Source of the DNA: Macrotis lagotis
Taxonomy: Eukaryota; Chordata; Mammalia; Peramelemorphia; Peramelidae
Assembly (NCBI RefSeq): GCF_037893015.1
Contig: NC_133665.1
Coordinates: forward strand, 105,367,937-105,431,936
Direction: 5' to 3'
Length of the DNA stretch: 64,000 nucleotides
Position numbers and translations under genes: made by a program. This document shows, piece by piece, positions 36,211 to 46,927 of this stretch (its first letter is position 1; every line of letters starts with the position of its first letter). The notes below the pieces were generated by a model. That model made no database searches, had not been told where the DNA came from, and saw only the letters and a program-made list of their open reading frames with translations.

Positions 36211-36387
36211 GCAGGGAAGAGCTATAGTTGTGAGTATCGGGGAAGTTAGGGAAAAGTTGAAGAAAAAGGATCTATTGGGAACTAAAAACAAAAAGAATTA
36301 AGCAGAACTATGATTGAAGAGTGAATCTGAATTACAGCTATATGAATGGAAAGAACCAAAAAGAGGAAACTGAACACTATGTATTTA

Positions 36388-36547
36388 TTGTTTTGATTTT
36401 TTTTAGGTTTTTGCAAGGCCAACGGGGTTAAGTGGCTTGCCCAAGGCCACACGGCTAGGTAATTATTAAGTGTCTGAGACCGGATTGGAACCCAGGTACC
36501 CCTGACTCCAGGGTTGGTGCTTTATCCACCGTGCCACCTAGCTGCCC
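36388..36547 (-). mobile_element. Marsupial SINE, full length
   Basis: Perfect 17-bp duplication TGAACACTATGTATTTA at 36371-36387 and 36548-36564. Confidence 0.95.
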
Positions 36548-37059
36548 TGAACACTATGTATTTATAACCATGTGTAGACCCCCCCCCTCCCCAAAAGAAA
36601 GAGAAAATATATCTCCCTCTTTTTTTGGATGAGGTATGGGAAACATTATGTTACTGTCAACTGAGCTGCTATGTATGGTTCATTTTGCTATAAACCCCCA
36701 TCCCCACTTTCTTTTATTCTTTTTACCCAGGACAATTCTCTGGGGGGGGGGGGGGGTAATTTGAAAATAAAAGCAATAGAAAAGGTATCAGTTAAAAAAA
36801 CAAAGATTCTTCTAAAAAATACATTGACTGTCACTGATGAACCAAAAAAAAAATGTTAATGATAATGATGTACCTATATTTTCTCCAACACCTTCTATTA
36901 TTTGTTAAGGGGGAAAGCAGAAAAGAACAGACTTCTGATGCATGTACCTACCTCACAGAGATGCTGTGAGAAATACGACCTGTATAGCAGATAGGTTCTG
37001 TAAAGCACCTTGAACTTCTCAGAGGAAAGGCACTATGAAAATGTAAAACAATAAATTTA

Positions 37060-37850
37060 AGAATTAAAATCTATTAATTTTGAATGTGGGAAACCCAAGT
37101 ACAGTAATACAAAAAGACCCAACCCCAAGAGTTCTCCAGAAGGGTACAATGCAATCCAGTAGTCAACATGGTGGTTGGCTCAGGGCAATTTCTGAGACAT
37201 GCTAAGATTTGCAACATGAATGGATGCATTTTTCCGATGACTTATTTCATATGCAATGTAGACTATGTACCATGAACACTGAAAACTCTGTAATCATTTT
37301 TTTAAACAGCTTAGGGATAGTGATTTTTTTTTATTCTTTAAATAATAATCTAAAGAAAAAAACCAGACTATTTGCTTATGCAACATTCCCTCTAAAACCT
37401 AATTTTTCATTTCCTCATTGACCTGTGAGGATATTCAAAGGAAACTGCTAGTTCTAGACCAAAAAATAAGTGTATTTAGGTCACTGACTAAAATAGAAAG
37501 AAAATAATATTGGCAACATCATCACAACCATAAGACCTTTGCCTGGAATAATCTAAAGGAAAGCTGTACAGTTAGTTCAGAAGATCATCACTTATTGTTA
37601 ATTTTATTTTTGGCTAAATATTTTATAACAAATAGATGTGGTTTGCTTTCTTGCTCCCTTTAAGTCAACTGAATGTAAGAGATCTTTCTAGCTCCTAAAT
37701 AAGTTTAAAATAGTCATCATTTTGTCTATTCATAAAAGTTATCACTAATTTTCATACCCCATTTTGTACTGTAAACTAGTTGCAATTAACTATGCATGTG
37801 TCTTAAAACTGTTAACTCAATATTTGGGAGGTTCTAAAAGAATGTGTGGA
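37060..37850. other. Intronic DNA, nothing recognised
   Basis: No gene or repeat signature seen. Confidence 0.45.
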
Positions 37851-37879
37851 AGAGAAGAGTGTGTTAGACCAACTACCAA

Positions 37880-38715
37880 ATTAAAGGTCTACAAAGCCGT
37901 TATGCTGAACTCCTTGAAAATACGCCTGTGAAATCTGGACAATCTTACCAGCCCCATGTCAGGAAACTGAATCGCTTCCATTTAAATTGTCTTAGGAAGA
38001 TTCTGAAGGTCACCTGGCAGAAGATACCAGACACTGTGATCCTTTCTTGAGCTAAACTGCTTAGCATTCCAACATTACTACAGAGAGTGCCACTATGATG
38101 GGCTGGGCATGTTGTTAGAATGCCAGAGGTATGCTTGCCAAAAAGACTATTCTATGGAGAACTCACAGGGCCAGCACTCACAAGGGGGTCAGAAGAAGTG
38201 GTACTAGAACACCTTGAAGCTCTCTCTTAAGAACTCTGGAACAATGGCAGCTAGGGATAGCAGTGAATAGAGTACTGGCACTGGAGTCAGGAGGACCTGA
38301 GTTCAAAACTAGCCCCAGACACTTAATAATTACCTAGGTGTGACCTTGAGCAAGTCACTTAACCCCACTGTCTTAAATAAAAAATTAAAAAAGATTAAAA
38401 AAATAAAAGGACTTTGAAACTGATTGTGTAACATGGTAGACACTGACACAAGACTGTCCAGCAGGGAAGGGGCAGCACTCTATGAGATTGGCAGAATTGA
38501 AGCAGCTCAGAGGATATGTGACGTTCATAAATTTAGAGTAAGCACCTCCAGTGTTCCCATGGACTAATTAGTCCTGATCTGTGGTTGAGCATCCCAAGCT
38601 CATACTGGTCTAATTGGCCACAGTCAGACACACTATAATTTGTCTTAAACATAGTGATGACATTTTGGTCTTCTTCGATAAGAAAGGACAAGAACCAACC
38701 AACTAAAAATTGTTA
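37880..38715 (+). mobile_element. LINE 3' end with C2H2-like tail (Dong-R4/RTE-like)
   Basis: Degraded C-terminal part of a non-LTR retrotransposon protein. The frame recalls the motif Trp-Ala-Gly-His-Val-Val-Arg-Met-Pro followed by Leu-Pro-Lys-(Lys/Arg)-Leu-Phe-Tyr-Gly-Glu-Leu (38099-38160), and at 38575-38650 a Cys-x2-Cys...His-x-x-x-His finger relic. It ends GACATTTTGGTCTTCTTCGA then GGACAAGAACCAACC, a tail shared with the SINE at 50148. A younger SINE (38246-38408) splits it. Clade assignment is tentative. Confidence 0.6.
38246..38408 (+). mobile_element. Marsupial SINE nested in LINE
   Basis: Plus copy, moderately diverged, with an A-rich tail; interrupts the LINE relic. Confidence 0.87.
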
Positions 38716-39106
38716 AGAGTGGTCTATATTTCAATGAGGAAGAACATGAAACAGACAAAATATAGAGAGCAAACTGCTTTGTTTCCCACTTACTATCAAA
38801 TATCTACCATAATTACAAGTGTATATAAAAAGTTTTACTTAAATGTTTCAGCATATGGATAAAATATGCATAAAATTTTTAAAAAGGAAATCAATAACTA
38901 AATTGCTACTAAGAAACTTCCTTTTTTATCTCAAGAACTGATTATGTCCAGAATGGAAGCAAAAGAGGGTTACTAATCTGGTGATAAACAAATAAGCTTA
39001 TTCAGTTTTAAATAACAAAGTTAAGCACAAAACTAAAATGCTGTAATTACTGAATTCTAAAGAACTATGTATAGATGTTTAAATGAACTTTAAGAATGCA
39101 GATGTG

Positions 39107-39240
39107 AGGCAGTTCGGTGGTGCAATGGATAGAGTACTGGATAGTCAGGAGTTCAGATCCAGCCTCAGACACTTAATTACCTAGCTGTGTGATCTTGGGC
39201 AAGTCACTTAACCACAATGCCTTGCAAAAACAGAACAAAA
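39107..39240 (+). mobile_element. Marsupial SINE
   Basis: Flanked by GCAGATGTG and GTAGATGTG; small deletion in the head-body junction. Confidence 0.87.
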
Positions 39241-39679
39241 AAGTAGATGTGGCTAGACATATGTGAAGGGGATAGACTGAGGCAATATGGTAAATTTAAC
39301 TCAAGACAATTTTTTTTAAAAAGTCTGTTCAAGATTGGAAAAATAATCCTGGATGGATTTTAAAAAAAATCTATGAATTTGTAGGTAATTTTAAAAAGCA
39401 GTTTATTTGTAATTTATCTGTTCTTAATGACAACAGACTATAGAAGCACAATGAAGGGAAAGAATGTCTCCTTAATCTTAGGCTCTCTTCCAGGTCTAAA
39501 ATTTTACACATTGTACATAATACACACTTAATGTCAGAATTAATAGAAAAATAACAACTCAAAAATGTGAGACGAGGCAAGTTTATTATAGAGCAAAAAG
39601 CTCCCTAAACTAGGTCTTAATTCTTATGAGGTTAAAATCTAAGTTCATCTTCAATTACAGCTGGAGGTTTAACATTGAC

Positions 39680-39872
39680 ATTTAACATCCAAGCCTCAGT
39701 TTCCCTATCTATAAAGGAGGTGGTGGTATTATTGTCTGACTTGAGCTAGTTATTTAATCTCTTTGAATCTTGCTTCCTGTAACAGTAAAATGAATGAGTT
39801 AGACTAGATGACCTCTGAGGTCCCCTTCCAATCCTAAAACTGTGAATTTATGATTCTATGACCTAGTATGAT
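39680..39872 (+). mobile_element. THER1/MIR-like SINE
   Basis: TTAGACTAGATGACCTCTGA, GGTCCCCTTCCAATCC and TATGATTCTATGACC are the classic THER1-type 3' motifs. Confidence 0.6.
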
Positions 39873-39939
39873 AAAACTAAAAGTAAGTGGGGAACACTTT
39901 ATCCATCTTACCATGTGTTGATTTTGAGATGGAGTTAAA

Positions 39940-40085
39940 AGGACTAGAATGTAAATAATATTGGTTCTTCTACTTTACTATGTTGTGTAACCTTGGGCAA
40001 TGTACTCTGGGTCTTGGTTTTTTTCATTTGTAAAATGAGGCAGTAGACTAGATGACTTCTAAAGTTCCTTACAGCCCATGCCCAA
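39940..40085 (+). mobile_element. THER1/MIR-like SINE
   Basis: GTAACCTTGGGCAATGTACT, TTGTAAAATGAGGCAGTAGA, CTAGATGACTTCTAAAGTTC. Confidence 0.6.
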
Positions 40086-40089
40086 TAAG

Positions 40090-40800
40090 CTCATAAGAAA
40101 TCTATGACCTATAAACTCAGAAGAAATCTTAGGAATCTCTTCCTTGCTAGTGTTTCCACCCTACTTTCAGGAAGGAAGGAAGGAAGGATTCTCTTGTAAA
40201 TATCCTCCCTATATTTTACACCTCAAATAACAAGGAAAATTTTGCTACATTAAGTAGCCCTACTGGAGGAAAAAAAAAAGAAAAAAAGAACTTCTTACCC
40301 ATTCATGGTTAGGAAATATGTAGCAATATACATAGTATTTGACTTTTTTTTTAAAAAAAGTTTCTCTGTGGGCCAAGGAAAACAATGACCAGGATAACAG
40401 ACAAGACTATATACAAAGATTTGGGAGAGATACCTAGTTATAAAAGCATTTGAAAAAAAAATTCCTCCTGCTATTCTTGTGGACAAAATAGATGAATGTG
40501 CGATAGAACAATAAAAATGAATTACAAATTGGGTAAAAAGTAGAATCCCAGGATAAATAAATACTCAATGGGATCATATCATCTTGGAGGTTTTAAAGTA
40601 AAGGGATCTATCATTTGGCATTTTTACTGATGTCTTGGATAATGCTGTACTTATCAAATTTACACATGACACAAAACTGCAAAGTGTTAATACATTGGGT
40701 CAAATTTAATAAGGTATACAGGTACAATCTAATACATGGGTTCAAAAATTTTATCTTCACAAGTACAAAATGGGGCAATTGTAATTTGACTGAAAATTAA
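40090..40800. other. Intronic DNA, nothing recognised
   Basis: No gene or repeat signature except a short (GGAA)n run near 40172. Confidence 0.45.
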
Positions 40801-40805
40801 AAAAC

Positions 40806-40971
40806 AAGGGGCAGCTGGGTGGTGCAGTACATGGAGTACTGGCCCTGGAGTCAGGAGGACCTGAGTTCAAATCTGCCCTTAGACACTTAATAATTACCAA
40901 AGCTGTGTGACTTTGGGCAAGTCACTTAATCCCACTGCCTTCAATAAATAAAATTTAAAAAAAAAACAAAC
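40806..40971 (+). mobile_element. Marsupial SINE
   Basis: Full-length plus copy with an AATAAATAAAATTTAAAAAA tail. Confidence 0.9.
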
Positions 40972-40974
40972 CAT

Positions 40975-42125
40975 GGATTTTAGTGGATAGCATGTTCAAT
41001 ATGAGTGTAATATAGCATCCAAAAAAAGCTAATATAATCTGAGAATGATTAAAAAAGGCAATCAATGTTCAGAAACTAAGCAAATGATAGTAACATTGTA
41101 CTAGGACTCTGGCAATTTTATGTGGAAAATAGCATTATTAGTCAATTCTATGCATCTTATTTTAAGAAGGAATTGAAACTTAGAAAGTTTCCTGAAGAGG
41201 GCAGCCTGAAAGACACTAGACCAAAGAAAGAGGGGATGGTTTTAGCCTGAAGAAGAGCAAGTTTTGGGTGGAGGGATGGACTTCAAGGAAGTGAAAAATT
41301 GGGAGGCTGATGTAGATCTAATGTAACTGATAAGAACTCATTATGTCAGGTTTTCTTTGTTCTAGGCACTGGAGATAAAAATACCAAGAAAGAAATTAAT
41401 CCCTACTCAAAACTAGCTTTAAGATATGTAAAAACAACAAAACCAAACCTACCCAACAATTAAGGTCATCTAAAATAAACTACTCGGATTCATCTTCATT
41501 TGAAGTTTTCAAAAGTTGGATGATCATTTGCTGGGTATGATGTAAAGGGTAGATAAGAGGTTGGCCTAAAGAAGGATTCTTAACCCGAGGTCCATGAAAT
41601 TGATTTATAAAAAATAACTCTGATAACTGTATTTTAACATAATTGTAATGCTACAAATTTTATACACTAAAATCATTATTTTGAGGGCTTATAAGCTTTA
41701 CCAGAATGTGACAATGATTCATGACATTAAAAAAAGTGAATTATAATCTTTGCATACAGAGTTGCCTTTAGACTTTTGACAGTCGAGTCTGTGACTTTTT
41801 AATGAAGGGTTCATTAACCTACAAGGTTAATAATAAGCACATGCCTATTTCCACAGCTGATGTAAAAATCAGAGCTGCTCCAAGAGTCAAAAGGTCAACT
41901 ACTCTATATGTACAAGGCTCACCTGATAATTGCCAAATAAATACCTTATATTTGGGTCCAGGCCAATGAAGTTATCTTAAGTCCTAAGTAATGACCAACT
42001 CAGTATTAAACACTGTAACTCGGCATCTGTTTACTCTACAATATGTAACAGAGATTGGGGCTGCAGGGCCCTCATCTACCAACAAATCACTTAATGTTAT
42101 TGTCAGTTGCTTCATTTATAAAATG
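40975..42125. other. Intronic DNA, nothing recognised
   Basis: No gene or repeat signature seen. Confidence 0.45.
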
Positions 42126-42129
42126 ATTT

Positions 42130-42300
42130 GCATTAACAGATTAGTACTGTCCTCATAGAAAACCTTTTGAAATAGTAGAAATATTAACCCCAATTTACGA
42201 ATGAAGGAACAGACTCAGGTTAAATGAACTCCCCAAGGACAAATAGCTAATATAAGGTACCTGGGACTATCACCCAAGTCTTTTCACACCCAAGGCAATA
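42130..42300 (-). mobile_element. MIR SINE fossil
   Basis: AACCCCAATTTACGAATGAA, GGAACAGACTCAGGTTAAAT, AACTCCCCAAGGACAAATAG in MIR-complement order. Confidence 0.55.
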
Positions 42301-42559
42301 GTTTTTTTGACTTGCCCACAATAAAACCAGATTCGGTGGGAAGAACACTCAGTGGAGTCAGAAAAATGGGTTCAAACTCCATCTCTGACTTTAGCTGTGC
42401 TGTCAGCCCTGGTCTCTCCCCTGAGCTCTAACCCTATATCAAATGCTCCAGAGTCATCACAAAGGCACTGTGTCCAAGAGAATTCACATTTCCCCCCTCC
42501 CCATCAAAGACAATTCTTGCAGAACTGCAACCTCAATACTCTTCCTCCTTAGCCCACAT

Positions 42560-43285
42560 ATCTAGTCAGTTGCCAGGTCTTGGTATTTCTATGACTACAT
42601 CCCTCATAGCTGACTCTTTCTTCTCACATAACTCCTCCTTGGTTCACCATCACTCCTCTATTCACAGACTACTGCTATGTCCTTCCAACTAGCCTTCCCT
42701 CATGCTTGAGTTTCCCTCCTCACCTTGGTCACTTCAGTCAAGAAGCACTTCGAAGGCTTTTGTTTCTAACCCAATTGCCAGTATTCTTTCTCAATTAGAT
42801 CTTGCATTTATTTTGTATCTACTTCTGAATAAGTATTGCTTAATTCTTTTTTAAATTTAAAGCAGTGGGGTTAAGTGACTTGCCCAAGTTCGCACAGCTA
42901 GGCAATTACTGTCTGAGGCTGGATTTGAATTCAGGTCATCAAGACTCCAGGGCTGGTGCTCTATCCATTGTGTCACCTGGCTGCTCAGAATGCTTAATTC
43001 TTTTTTTTTTTCCAGATTGCTTAATTCTTTAGACTAGGGCTGTCCAACCTTACTTTTAAAAATTTTTATTGAAACAATAGACAATATATTTTGATTTGCC
43101 ATTTTAGTGAGAGCTCCGCTTACCTCTGCTTCATTTACTAAAACATTTAGTAAACCCACAGGGGGTTTGCATAAAATTGCATTACTGTTCACATTCTGTA
43201 CAGCCCTGCTTGAGACTATGTCTCCCCATCAACTTGCACAGTGCCTGGCATACAGTAGGTTCTCAATAAATGCTTCTTGAAAAAC
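42560..43285 (+). mobile_element. L2 LINE 3' region fossil
   Basis: Ends with CACAGTGCCTGGCATACAGT then AGGTTCTCAATAAATGCTTC (43236-43277), the L2 tip. A SINE at 42853-42990 sits inside. The middle (43050-43200) is not clearly L2. Confidence 0.5.
42853..42990 (-). mobile_element. Marsupial SINE
   Basis: Reverse copy flanked by TGCTTAATTCTTTTTT on both sides (42838 and 42991). Confidence 0.9.
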
Positions 43286-43739
43286 TTCAGTTGACTGTGG
43301 GGTCACTCAACTTCTCTATCTCTAAAATAAGGTGTTTGTCCCTTCCAACTCTGTATCTGAGAAGCTTTCATTGTACCCCATAACTAAATTGCTCTTCCCA
43401 AAATACTCAGGATTGGGATCATAAATTTGAACTTGCTAGCCTAGACCTTTGAAAAATAAATGTGTAAGCTGCTGAGTTCAGGACCTTGCTAGCTTTGGAT
43501 GGGGATAGCTGTTTGCACTTATTATACTTGACTCTATCATGTTGCCATCCAAATTCAAGGAGAAGAGAGATTGCTTTGACAATTCTTTGGAAGCTGAAGA
43601 ACTGTGATTTCCATTTGGCAATTGAATTCAGCAGATTCTTAGAAATTATAGAACATTAATACAATGTACTAGAAAGAGTACTGGTCTAGGAAATCAGACC
43701 TGGGCTCTAATCCAAGTTTTGTACTCAGTGACCATGAGC

Positions 43740-43990
43740 AATTCAACAAAGGTCTATTAAGCTCCTACTATGTGCACTAAGAAAAAAAGAAACAGAAATT
43801 CAAGGAGTTTAAACTCCACTGGGAAAAAATGTAAAAAAGATTTTACAAACCAAGATTTAATATGGGAAAGAGAACTATCAATTATAGGTTAATCAGGAAA
43901 GGCTTCCCATGGTAGGCAGCACCCAAATTTAGCCTTGCAGGAAGCTAAGGGATGTCAGAGGTAGAAGTTAGGAGTGTATTTCATGTATAA
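43740..43990 (-). mobile_element. L2 LINE 3' end fossil
   Basis: CAACAAAGGTCTATTAAGCT, CCTACTATGTGCACTAAG, TCAAGGAGTTTAAACTCCAC and AGGAAAGGCTTCCCATGGTA are the complement of the L2 end. Confidence 0.55.
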
Positions 43991-43999
43991 GGAACAGCC

Positions 44000-45240
44000 T
44001 ACTTTTGAAAATAAAAAAATAAACCGTCAAGGACTGTTGGATATGGAATGCAGAAATCAACAAGATAGTCTTGCTGGAATGCTGTTTGCCCCCTTTTTCA
44101 TTCCCCCCTGCCTCTATTTCTTCATCTGTAAAAGTTGAACTAGTTAATTTTCATTGTCTCTTCAAAACTAAAAGTTATATGAACCTGGGCCAGTGACTAT
44201 TCATACCTCCTCTACTCTAACATTTCATATCATCTGCATGTGGAAACAGAAAGAAAAATATTTATTCAAGTTTTATTTTTTATAAAGGACTGTTAGTAAA
44301 AAGCAAACAAAAAAGTCATTGGACAAAAGGTGTTAGATATATTTTAAAGTAAAGACCCTCAAAGGTGAATTTTATAAAAGGAAAACTGATCTTTAAATAG
44401 CTTGCTACCAATTTAGTAAATTTAACTTGTTATAACATTTTAAGTCAGGCAACAGGTATTTAATAAACTCCCTATGTATTTCTTGTGTTTGAAAACTACT
44501 TTATTACAATTATAAAGTGTCAGCTAGTTCAAGCCAAACACTCAATACCTAAACACTCAATACCTAAGTCTAAGATTCCAAGTGTCAGGATGAGGAGAAC
44601 TCTCTCCTTTAAAGGAGACTATGGTCTTGCTGATTTGAGAGGGTTGAATAGTTATAATACTTTGTTTGCAAAGAATACCTTTAAGGAAAAAAAGTGTTAA
44701 GAGTATTAAACCATTAACTTTTTGGCCCAGTTAAAATTAAGGATTATCAGGTGGTTCTGATTTAAAGCATCATCAGAAATAGGAAAGTATCACTCCACTC
44801 TGATCCAACAAAATCTTTGAAATAATAAAACCAAGTTTTTATATGGGAAAAACCACATGGATAAATTTTTTTTTTTGCATTAGGATTGGTTCTCTTAATT
44901 TCAATCCTAAAGAAATGTTTGAATAAATTCATGAATGCAATTAGTATTTACAATAAGTTTGTAATCAATCACTGCAAAAACCAAGAAGCATAAAGAAAAC
45001 TGCAAAGTGCTCATTTCCTTCTGTTCACGGATTCTTGTATTTAAATCCAAAATCGACAGATCGATCGCATTATACATTACGAAGGTCCAAGATACCCTGT
45101 CTCGGGAGTGTTTGGAGATTGCAAGGAACCATTTTCAACCTCCAATCAGGTTTGTAGCAAAGAGCAAGGCCTGGAGAGGGCCACCTTCCACCAGTTCCAC
45201 TCCCGCGCCCCCAAGCCCCCCCACCCCAGGAGTGCATCTG
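44000..45240. other. Intronic DNA, nothing recognised
   Basis: No young SINE lies between 42990 and 47729, the longest SINE-free gap in the left two thirds of the window, leading into the promoter CpG island. Confidence 0.5.
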
Positions 45241-46052
45241 CAGAACCTCCTCCTCCTCCTCCACTACCTGCTCTCGGGAAATCCCGCAGCCCGGGCGGCT
45301 GCTTCTGGAGTGACCACGCTGGGGGAAGACCTACCAACTTTAAGGAGGATCCGGACGAGCGGGTTAAAAAAATCAAAGGGGGCGCTGGGGTGGGACTGGA
45401 GGAGCCCTGAGTCAGCGCCCCCCGCCCGCGCGGACCCCCGGGGAGCCTCCCGGGCCGGGCTCCGCCTGCCTGCGGGATTCGGGCCCGGGGCTGGGCTCGG
45501 CCCGGCTTGGTGCAGCGGGGCCGGGCCGGGCCGGGCGGCGCCGAGGAGCGCCCGCGTAACAGGTAGGAAAACAACCCAGAGGCGGCGTGAGGAAGCGCCC
45601 CGGGAGGGAGGGAGGAAGGAAGGGAGGAAGGGGAGGAGGAGGAGGGGAGCGGCGACGAGCAGGCCGGGGCCTACGGCCGGGGACGCGGCCCGGGGCCTCC
45701 CCAGCTCCTCCGGGCTCGGCTCTCGCCGCCGCAGGCAGCCCGGGGCCGCCCCCCCACGCCGGGCGGGGGCTCGGCGGCCCCGGGGGTCCGGGGGAGAGCG
45801 TGGGCCGCGGCGGCAGGGCGCGGCCCCGGGGCTCCCCGGCACTCCCGGCGCCCCCGGGGCGGGGGCGCGGCGGAGGAGTTGCAGAGAAGCAGCAGGTGGG
45901 GCCCGAGCGGCCCGGGCCGGGCCCCGGGAGCACAGCCGGGCCGCGGCCGCCGGCGGAGGAAGGCCCGGGAGGCGCCGGCACCTCGGCCCCGGGGGCCGGG
46001 GAGGGAGGGAGAGCCCAGGAAGGGACGCCCCCGCCGCCGGGCGGCCTCTTAC

Positions 46053-46300
46053 CTCAGGCGGTTCTCTGGTCCCTCCGCGCCGGGCGAGCTGCTCCGCGAG
46101 CCGCGCGTTCTAGGACTCGGGCAGTTTCCACACAAGAAACCGGCGGGCGGCCAGGCGGGGAGCGGGAGCGCGGGCGGCGGCGGCAGTGGCGGCGGCGGCG
46201 GCGGCGGCGGCTGGAGGGCGGGGCGCGACGTGCGCGCTCCCGAGCCCAGGACGGCTTCGAGCCGTGGCGAGCCGCGGCCACGCTCTCGGAGCCCGGCCCC
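46053..46300 (-). other. RHOA: RHOA non-coding exon 1 (inferred)
   Basis: On the minus strand CTGAG followed by GTAAGAG at 46053/46052 is a near-ideal splice donor in the CpG island, in the place and direction expected for the untranslated first exon of RHOA. RHOA encodes a small Rho-family GTPase that controls actin; its coding exons lie beyond the left edge of the window. The start of transcription is not visible and the 46300 limit is a guess between the donor and the TCTA promoter boxes. A weaker donor (TTG then GTAGGT, near 45335) is an alternative. Confidence 0.5.
46188..46211 (-). repeat. (GCC)8 triplet repeat in presumed RHOA 5' UTR
   Basis: Eight uninterrupted GGC units on the plus strand, i.e. 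GCC in the presumed RHOA transcript. Confidence 0.85.
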
Positions 46301-46353
46301 CTAGGCAACGATTGCTCCAAATCACGTAACCTCCCGAAGAGGACGTCGTCTAG

Positions 46354-46403
46354 CCAATCATGAGCGCCGCGCTGGGCATCACGGGAGCCGCAGGGCTATA
46401 AAA
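46354..46403 (+). promoter_or_regulatory. TCTA: CCAAT and TATA boxes, probable TCTA promoter
   Basis: A CCAAT motif at 46354-46358 and TATAAAA at 46397-46403, 43 bp apart, precede the TCTA start codon by about 300 bp. Initiation would fall near 46425-46435. No equally clear TATA faces the RHOA side. Confidence 0.55.
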
Positions 46404-46695
46404 GACCTGGTTACTATTTTGTACTCCCGAGTCACCCACTCCAGAGGTAGGCTGGCGTGGGGCCGGGGGGGGCGGCGGCTCCGAGGCGTGTGCGCGTGCG
46501 CGTGCCGCGTCATCCTCCCTGCTCCCCCTGCAGCCGCCGCCTCTGTGCGCAGGCGTCGGGGCTTTCCGCTTACGGGCTCGGGGGCTCGGGGCTCCGCTTT
46601 CCGGCCGTCCCCTCCTGAGAGCCCGGCGCCTGCGCCGTGGCCCCGCCGGGGCGCGGTGGCTGAGCCTCGGGCGGCTGAGCCTCGGGCTGCTGAGC

Positions 46696-46927
46696 ATGGC
46701 GGCCGAAGCCGGCGCTGACCCGGCCTGGCAGGCGCTGCCCGCGGCCGTCCTGGGCGCCCTGAGCGCGCTGGGCGGCGAGTTCCTGCGCGAGTGGGAGGCG
46801 CAGGACATGCGGGCGACCCTCTTCAAGCTGCTGCTCCTGTGGCTGGCGCTGAGCCTCCTGGGCATCCAGCTGGCCTGGGGGGTGTACGGGAGCACCGTGA
46901 CCGGCCTGTACCACCGCCCGTCCTCGG
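46696..46927 (+). CDS. TCTA: TCTA coding exon 1
   Basis: Encodes residues 1-77 plus one base (phase 1). Donor GTGAGC at 46928. The open frame runs on past the donor to 47010, but that part is intron. Confidence 0.93.

Larger units (their letters stand above)
1..46052 (-). other. RHOA: Presumed RHOA intron 1 (5' part), no coding exon seen
   Basis: No open reading frame in this span looks like a conserved gene; all are short and most lie in repeats. I did not see RHOA exon 2 (start Met-Ala-Ala-Ile-Arg-Lys-Lys) on the minus strand. The assignment rests on gene order: in human, RHOA is transcribed away from TCTA, shares its promoter region and has a very long first intron after a non-coding exon. 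A strong minus-strand splice donor at 46053/46052 in the CpG island fits this. The content is AT-rich single-copy DNA with many SINE, L1, L2 and MIR insertions, listed separately. Inference, moderately sure. Confidence 0.55.

Noticed and set aside
1-46052. RHOA coding exons on the minus strand
   Set aside because: No stretch translating to the RHOA N-terminus or its GTP-binding motifs was seen; they probably lie left of the window.
45007-46113. 368-codon plus-strand open frame (and similar 100-258 codon frames on both strands to 46914)
   Set aside because: Lies in the CpG island, where stop codons are rare; composition is Gly/Arg/Pro/Ala-rich in all frames, with no domain, and it overlaps the presumed RHOA exon 1 on the other strand.
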